A stretch of DNA of 64,000 nucleotides, taken from assembly GCA_030374805.1 (NCBI GenBank), contig JARGSG010000026.1, positions 496,001-560,000 of the forward strand. The letters are read 5' to 3'. Below the pieces are notes generated by a model that saw only the letters and a list, made by a program, of their open reading frames with translations, did no database searches and was not told the DNA's origin. Within the stretch, counting starts at the first letter, position 1. Each line of letters starts with the position of its first letter. Of the stretch, positions 58,786 to 64,000 are shown piece by piece. The position numbers and the translations under genes were made by a program. Source of the stretch: Gracilaria gracilis (Eukaryota; Rhodophyta; Florideophyceae; Gracilariales; Gracilariaceae).

Positions 58786-60529
58786 GCTTGAGTAACAAAG
58801 CTTCTACCCTCAGTAGCATTACTCGTTGACAGGATTAGTCGGATTTGCCCTTTTGAATCAACAGCTCCAAGGCCGTACTTCTGTCAAAGATGAGGACTGA
58901 AAAGTTCCCCACAGGAAGAAACGTTGGTCATCTTTCATAACTCGCAGGTGAGTTAAAAGGGTTACTCGCGATACAAGTTCCAGGTCCGCGGGGAGATCAA
59001 CGTGTGTCTCCGGTTGTGCGCAGTTTTGTATAGAGGAGGCAGCAGAATTTCTGCCGCGGAAATGAGAATATTTGGAGACTACGGTAGCAGGAAAATCCGT
59101 CCATTAGCCTTTGCTCTCCCCCCGTCGTTTCTGAAATGGCTGGGAGTCAACTTCTTGGTGGATATTCTGAGAATGTGGAGAGATATTTCTCATGTGATGT
59201 TGTTCGAGGCTGGCGAGGGCAAAGGAGTCAAATGAGCGTGAGATAAAACAAGCGGCGAAGAACGATGCAAAGAAGAGCTACCGTTTGAGACCGTCAGGTC
59301 GAGCGAGTGCGGCATCCTTTTTCTTGCAGGTGAGGGGAAAGTTGCTTCTCCCCTGTGGGAGCGATTCCGACGCCAAACATTCCTTAAGGACGATGTCTTC
59401 CACGTCACTCCCCTACGCGAGGAACTGCGTGGGTGGGAAGAGTCTTGGACGCACAGCGAAACGCGGATCGTACCTTGACTGTTAACGGTGGGTGCGCGAG
59501 AGCCGCAACAGGCCGTACAGACAGAGGCTTGCGGGGAAAAAAGGTTGGCGGGCACATATCACCGGCTTGCTTCTCTCCTGCCCGCCGCTGGTTCTCAAAT
59601 TAAGTCCCTTTTCGTGCCTCAGAAGCCGAGTAACTTCAGTGCTGGGGGAGCTGGTATCAGAAATCGCGGGGTGCTTGGGGTGGGCGATGTTACGAATGGG
59701 TCAGCCGGCACGAACGTTGGGGTTGGCGGTTGTGACGGTGGCGGTGATTAGCAGTGAAGCGGTGACTACAGGCAAAGCCCTTCCAATTGTTGACGACATA
59801 ATTTCCGGGGGCACCGTAGGCGGGTCTTGCGGAGAGATAGGTAGGGAGCAAACACTTGGTTACCGTTCTGCACTGCAGGGAAGAGATCTTCTGGCACAAC
59901 CAAGGGGAGGGAAGGTTGAGGGGGGGCTAATTGGCTAGTCCCGTCTCTAATTTCACCTCAATCGCTATGTCACAGGGATAATCATGTCGTAGTCTTTTCT
60001 GTGGGAAGAGAGATTTATGTTTACTTCAGGTGTGACCACGTCAAGAGAGGCCGTTGGTGGAGGGCAAGAAGTGCGATAGAACCCTTGTCGCGATCTCAGT
60101 TATGACCTCTGTCTCACTCGCGTCTTTACTAAGATGGAAACTGTTTTCTACGTCAAAATCATTCTGCGAACCCTATCTCTTCGTCTAGCTAGAGCGCTCT
60201 TTTAGATGGCTGCACCCGTGAACCTTGGGGGCCTTGTCGTCGTCGTCAAAAAGGGCCGACCCATAGCCGAATCACATACTATGCCTTTCATGATGAGAGT
60301 TTCGTCGTCATCAACTTCTACCCGTGGTACCAATACAGTAATATGCTCTCTACTCACTTCTATCAGATTCAATCGCATTGGCTCTCTCGGGTCAGCGTTG
60401 CGCCGTCCCTCGCTCAAGAGAAAAGCCAATATATAGTTCCCCAATGCCCTTTGAGAATGATGAACACTCCTTTTCGCAAACCTTAACAGTATCGTTCGAT
60501 CAAGAGCTGGATCATCATCGTTGAAGTGC
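58786..60529. other. gene-poor region with no supported gene
   Basis: Open frames up to 148 codons (59492-59938) overlap each other and show no family signature. An 80-codon minus frame at 60444-60202 starts at TTG, with its first ATG (MRLNLIEVSREHITVLVP) giving a 58-residue product; it reads more protein-like than its neighbours but is unrecognised. Confidence 0.4.
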
Positions 60530-61951
60530 TTAGCATGATTGCAGTGGAAGTCTGTACAAACTAATGGCGTTGTCTGCCAAAATCTTCCGCACAGCAGCTT
60601 TCCCCTCAGAAACTGTCAGGTCTCCGGACTGAACATTCGCAGATACAGCTGCAGCAACCACTCGTCGCCCCCATCGAGCTCCAAGATAGTACATATCTGG
60701 AACGGCATGAGCGTCGCTGGAATACAGCAATCTGGAGATCGGTGCAACTTCCATTGCACTATCCAGCGCTCGAAACATCCCCCGCACTGAGAGCAAGGGG
60801 ATCGCTAGTCCAAAATCAAGAAAGCAGTTGGGGAAAACCGATGTGAGGTATGCAGCTTCTCGAACGAATGGCCAAGCGGCATGCAAGACCACAATATTCA
60901 CATTGGGAAACCCTTCAAGTATCGGTTTCAACAGTAACGGGTTCGCTTGCTCGAGTCTCAAGTCTGTGTCACCAAATCCACAATGAAATTGAATGGGTAT
61001 GCCATGTTGATCTGCGACTTGGAGGGCCATTCGTACAATGCGACCGATGATTTCTTCGTTGCTTAAGCGCAGCGGACGAGAATCCGCTTCGCCTTCATTC
61101 ATGGAATTCGCTGTCTCTTGCAGCTTCTCATCTAGTTCTTCATCAGAACAGTAGAGACGAACATTGAGACCGGAACGGTATGCCGCAATGCTTTTGAAGG
61201 CGACTACGCCAGCCTGCAGCGGGGAGAGACGTGCTCTCAGCCTTTCAAGAAACATTACGGCTCTGACTGTCGTTCGCGGTCTCTTCTCAGGAGATGACGG
61301 TCTACCTACTCTTCTCCACACTCCGTTTTTATTTTCTTTGACAAGCTCCTGGATAACGAACTCAGCCTCTACCTCTACGCGTAACACGCGTCGCACAAAC
61401 GGTACTCCAAATACGCTCATCTCCGATAAAGGGATCATTTCCGGCATGTTCAAACCGTCGTCAACCAGAATTGCAGCTATTCCGGCTGCTGAAAAACATC
61501 TGCTTGCGAGACGTACCACGCCGAGAGCAGCCCGACGTCGTTCTAAGGCCTTGTACTCTGGCGCAGATCCATCAAACGCATGATCTTCTTCATCGGACGC
61601 ACTTTGTTCGGATTGAGTAACCGGAGTTGGCGTCTCGGGAGAAGATGGTGTGGCTACGTGCGATGGCATAGCAGACATCGATGCCCCCTGATGAAACACT
61701 TGGCGCTGATTTGTATCGTGCCCCAAAAGGGTGGATATGTCGCGCATCGCGCGACTGTAGGCCAACGTCGCAGAAGCTGGATATGGATTGATAGAAGTTG
61801 CTGTAGCCTCTGTCAATATGGTCGACAACGGACGGGGCGTCGTTCGGCTTAAAGGATGCGCATGGTTATCCACCAACAGCGTTGCATCCGCAACTGCTTC
61901 AAGTTCCGAGTATATTGGTGTCTGCGTTATGGAGTGGGCTGAGAGGTCCAT
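60530..61951 (-). CDS. FluG/NodGS-type amidohydrolase domain protein
   Basis: A metal-dependent hydrolase (amidohydrolase_2) of 473 residues, starting MDLSAHSITQTPIYSE. The first metal site is LLVDNHAHPLS (about 26-36). The domain then has a long, family-typical arrangement: ETPTPVTQ insert, RCFSAAGIAAILVDDGL, GVVAFKSIAAYRSGLNVR, GIPIQFHCGFGDTDLRLEQANPLLLKPILEGFPNVNIVVLHAAWPFVREAAYLTSVFPNCFLDFGL, and YSSDAHAVPDMYYLGARWGRR with the final Asp. In plants and fungi this domain is fused to a glutamine synthetase-like domain (FluG, NodGS). Here the frame ends right after the hydrolase, and no GS-like motif is seen downstream, so it is a stand-alone form. The substrate is unknown. Confidence 0.88.
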   Translation of the reverse strand: MDLSAHSITQTPIYSELEAVADATLLVDNHAHPLSRTTPRPLSTILTEATATSINPYPASATLAYSRAMRDISTLLGHDTNQRQVFHQGASMSAMPSHVATPSSPETPTPVTQSEQSASDEEDHAFDGSAPEYKALERRRAALGVVRLASRCFSAAGIAAILVDDGLNMPEMIPLSEMSVFGVPFVRRVLRVEVEAEFVIQELVKENKNGVWRRVGRPSSPEKRPRTTVRAVMFLERLRARLSPLQAGVVAFKSIAAYRSGLNVRLYCSDEELDEKLQETANSMNEGEADSRPLRLSNEEIIGRIVRMALQVADQHGIPIQFHCGFGDTDLRLEQANPLLLKPILEGFPNVNIVVLHAAWPFVREAAYLTSVFPNCFLDFGLAIPLLSVRGMFRALDSAMEVAPISRLLYSSDAHAVPDMYYLGARWGRRVVAAAVSANVQSGDLTVSEGKAAVRKILADNAISLYRLPLQSC

Positions 61952-63030
61952 GTCGGAAACTTCATCGGAGGGTTGTATGACGTGAAGCTGCGCGTGAGAG
62001 AGCCATAGCTATCTCTTGTACTACTCATGACGTTCATTTTATGAGTCTCTCAGGTTCGTTTTGAATGCCAATCTTTGTACGGCAGAGGTTCGTTTTCAAA
62101 GGTCTCCCAAGTCTACGAGAATCACGAGCAGTACAAGCAACTTCGTGTTGGCCAATCACTTGGCGGTTTTGCTCACAACCCTAACATTGCGGAGAGCATT
62201 AAGCCCTGAAACGTGCCTTATGTGTAAAGTTAGCCTGCAAACTTTGCAGTGTAAAGTTAGCCTGCAAATTTTGCAGTGCAAAGGACTCCATTATTATCCG
62301 GAAAGTGATCAACATTTGTTTTCAGTGCTGCACTGTTCGAAAGCAATAATGAAACTTATGCTTCCGAAGTTATGCATCACAGCTTTACCAAACGTTGAAC
62401 TCAGAGCGTTCTTGAATGAAGAACTCTTTGCTAGAACGTCAAACCAAACGTCAGACTTCTTATCAGAAGAATAGATTGCCTGATTACCACCACCATCATC
62501 ATCATCATTTCTTTACTATCACGTAACAAACCAGTTTTCCGATCGATCCGTGGTTTCAGATGGGGAGCTCCATCATGCAGTTCGACCTTGAAGGTCATTG
62601 CAACTCTTTGTATGCTTTTCGGACGCGGATAACGATGCCGTATAGAGAAAGAGGTCGCGCGATGATTGTTCCTTTCTGTGGCAGCAGTAGATTCAAGTAG
62701 TGAAGTCCAAGGAGTCTGAATGTAAAACCCATGGCCTGATTTCGACACCTTACCGATTACTTAGGGACGCTACGATTCACAGCATGAAGATATCCTGTGG
62801 TCCTTGCCCAGCAATCCCGGCCCATTAACGTCAAAAGGTAAGCAGTGTGAAGTCGACAAGACGGTAGCCCCCTTCAATGGCAGGTAGCACTACTACTTTG
62901 GAAAGTTACGACGGTGCAGTAGCGTTGCAAAAAAAACGCTCCCCACCTGCAACCGGCACATCATGGCTTTCGTATCAAACCCGGCGGTTCATGCCCGTAT
63001 CATTTCGCAAACCTTGCAGTCAAGAGAACG
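61952..63030. other. intergenic region with a palindromic tandem repeat and a GAT/GGT microsatellite
   Basis: Holds the two 27-bp units described separately, and a short CAC/CAT microsatellite at about 62488-62506. Frames of 105-137 codons overlap the repeats and are not believed. Confidence 0.5.
62224..62277. repeat. two 27-bp tandem units, each with a TGCAAA-N-TTTGCA palindrome
   Basis: Units at 62224-62250 and 62251-62277 share 26 of 27 bases. Each contains a 13-bp palindrome (62237-62249 and 62264-62276); the one difference is the central base (C or T), so the arms are conserved. Confidence 0.9.
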
Positions 63031-64000
63031 CTACCTACGGAGAGTTTTCAACACATCATGTTCTTGGCCGAGCGAACTTTGTGAAATCATCTGCTCAACT
63101 TGGGCATTAGAGCCTATCCCAGATACCCCTGCTCCATGTTGCATGCAAGTTGCGGCAGCCATAGCATTCGCCAGAATGCAACAGTCTCGGAGTTTAAGCC
63201 CATGCACCAATTTCCCGGCAAGAAACGCACCAATAAAGGCATCGCCCGCTCCAATCGAATCTCGATAGGTGTCTCCCAGATCAAAACCTGGTGCGCTACA
63301 AGTCTCGTCTCCAACCGTAGTCTTAGCAAACGCATGGCATCCATAAGGACCATCTTTAAGGAGAATAGTTTGCGCACTTGAAAAAAATGGAAGAGCCCGA
63401 ACTATGTCGTCAAGCTCTTCTTTTCCAGTTAGCGTTTTTGCTTCATGAAGGTTCAATGAAATGCCTTGCGCCGAGTTTAGAATCGTCAAGAAAAGATCGT
63501 CCTTTCGTCGCAAGAGGGATGCGGTTGCTGCCTGTGGATCGACCCAGATCTCACATTTGTTTTGTCTCGCCACATCCAAACATTGTCGTACTAGTTCGCG
63601 ATCACTATGTAGCGCGTAGCCATCAATCAAAAGAGCTTTTGACTTTCTCACAAGATCTTCCATGACCTGCGGAAGACATTGAATATGGAGCTCTTGAGTC
63701 TGGATCTCTTCATTTGATGCAAGGAATGTGTGCGACCCAGATGGATCAAAAAGAGCAGCACATGTCGGAACTGTTCCTCTCGAGTGAGGTATTAAACCTT
63801 GTACATCAATACCTTCTCCCTGAGCGGCACTTACAAGGTACTGAGATAGTAATATATCGCTGGGGTGAAGATCGTCTCTTTTGCCGCTGATATAAGCAAT
63901 AGCGGCTGTCTTCGTCTTCAGTCTTGAAGCGCTTATAAGGGCATTGAGAGAACCACCGATCTCAAAGAAAGCGCCATTTCGAAGCCTCTGATGTTCACCG
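63031..64000 (-). CDS. pfkB-family carbohydrate kinase, 5' end beyond the window
   Basis: Ribokinase-fold sugar or nucleoside kinase. At least 323 residues are present; the open frame runs off the right edge, so the start is missing. Reading inward from the edge: FFEIGGSLNALISASRLKTKTAAIAYISG (the first pfkB signature), GIDVQGLIPHSRGTVPTCAALFDPSGSHTFLAS, then SKALLIDGYALHSDRELV, CEIWVDPQAATASLLR, ISLNLHEAKTLTG, QTILLKDGPYGCHAF, and the second signature DTYRDSIGAGDAFIGAFLAGKL with the catalytic Asp (about 63244), then ANAMAAATCMQHGAGVSGIG. The catalytic GAGD is intact, unlike plastid FLN pseudo-kinases that degrade it. The sugar substrate cannot be assigned. Confidence 0.9.
   Translation of the reverse strand, partial: GEHQRLRNGAFFEIGGSLNALISASRLKTKTAAIAYISGKRDDLHPSDILLSQYLVSAAQGEGIDVQGLIPHSRGTVPTCAALFDPSGSHTFLASNEEIQTQELHIQCLPQVMEDLVRKSKALLIDGYALHSDRELVRQCLDVARQNKCEIWVDPQAATASLLRRKDDLFLTILNSAQGISLNLHEAKTLTGKEELDDIVRALPFFSSAQTILLKDGPYGCHAFAKTTVGDETCSAPGFDLGDTYRDSIGAGDAFIGAFLAGKLVHGLKLRDCCILANAMAAATCMQHGAGVSGIGSNAQVEQMISQSSLGQEHDVLKTLRR

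Noticed and set aside
62061-62474. A 137-codon plus frame with a CKVSLQTLQ repeat
   Set aside because: The repeat comes from the 27-bp tandem palindromic unit; the rest has no protein-like features.
1-64000. Transposons, viral insertions, CRISPR arrays, rRNA genes
   Set aside because: I saw no transposase, reverse transcriptase, integrase, capsid or polymerase signature, no long terminal repeats, no regularly spaced repeat array and no rRNA core sequence on either strand.

Overview
The window is a stretch of nuclear DNA from a photosynthetic eukaryote. Genes are monocistronic, lie on both strands, and are mostly intronless. The few introns are short (about 110-170 bp), start GTAAGT, GTATG or GTACG, end AG, and carry CTAAC- or CTGAC-like branch sites. 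Several predicted proteins have plastid-type N-termini: geranylgeranyl diphosphate synthase, aspartokinase-homoserine dehydrogenase, a DnaJ-type zinc-finger protein and an ABC transporter. Some of these leaders have an early Phe, as red algal transit peptides do. A unicellular red alga fits best, but this is an inference from gene content and leader style, not a proof.

Layout. 1-5.2 kb: TRAPPC5, three poorly known small genes on the minus strand, and a DUF1295 membrane reductase. 5.2-13 kb: a promoter region with MYB-like repeats, exportin-7, an eRF1 methyltransferase and UFD1. 13.4-17.9 kb: a divergent plastid pair (GGPP synthase and aspartokinase-homoserine dehydrogenase) sharing a CG-rich promoter. 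19.5-26.3 kb: a CRAL-TRIO protein, a LURP-one-like protein, an Hsp40 C-terminal-domain protein without a J domain, calcineurin B, and a helical protein resembling hemerythrin. 28.3-36.6 kb: an Arg-rich repeat protein, RPF1, importin-alpha with an apparent frameshift, a BSD2-like plastid protein and a KEN-box protein. 36.6-42.2 kb: a large FUSC-like membrane protein, a DoxX/NACHO-like protein, TRAPPC12 and a Ser-rich peptide. 42.2-45.1 kb has no gene I can support. 45.1-51.2 kb: ribosomal eL32, BDP1 of TFIIIB, eIF4E and DONSON. 51.6-58.8 kb: aminodeoxychorismate synthase, a plastid-type ABC transporter and a GH31 glycosidase. 60.5-64 kb: a FluG-type amidohydrolase and a pfkB kinase cut by the window end.

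Most genes are conserved housekeeping functions: nuclear transport (XPO7, importin-alpha), translation and ribosome assembly (eL32, eIF4E, RPF1, eRF1 methylation), Pol III initiation, replication, vesicle tethering (two TRAPP subunits), and plastid and folate metabolism. There is no operon logic. Several pairs are divergent and share promoters holding G-box, AP-1/GCN4-like or MYB-like motifs. I found no tRNA, rRNA, CRISPR array, transposon or virus-derived gene. The more unusual content is the dispersed palindromic CCAACGGT elements, the altered eIF4E and calcineurin B, the J-less Hsp40, the tandem hemerythrin-like bundles and the lineage-specific repeat protein.
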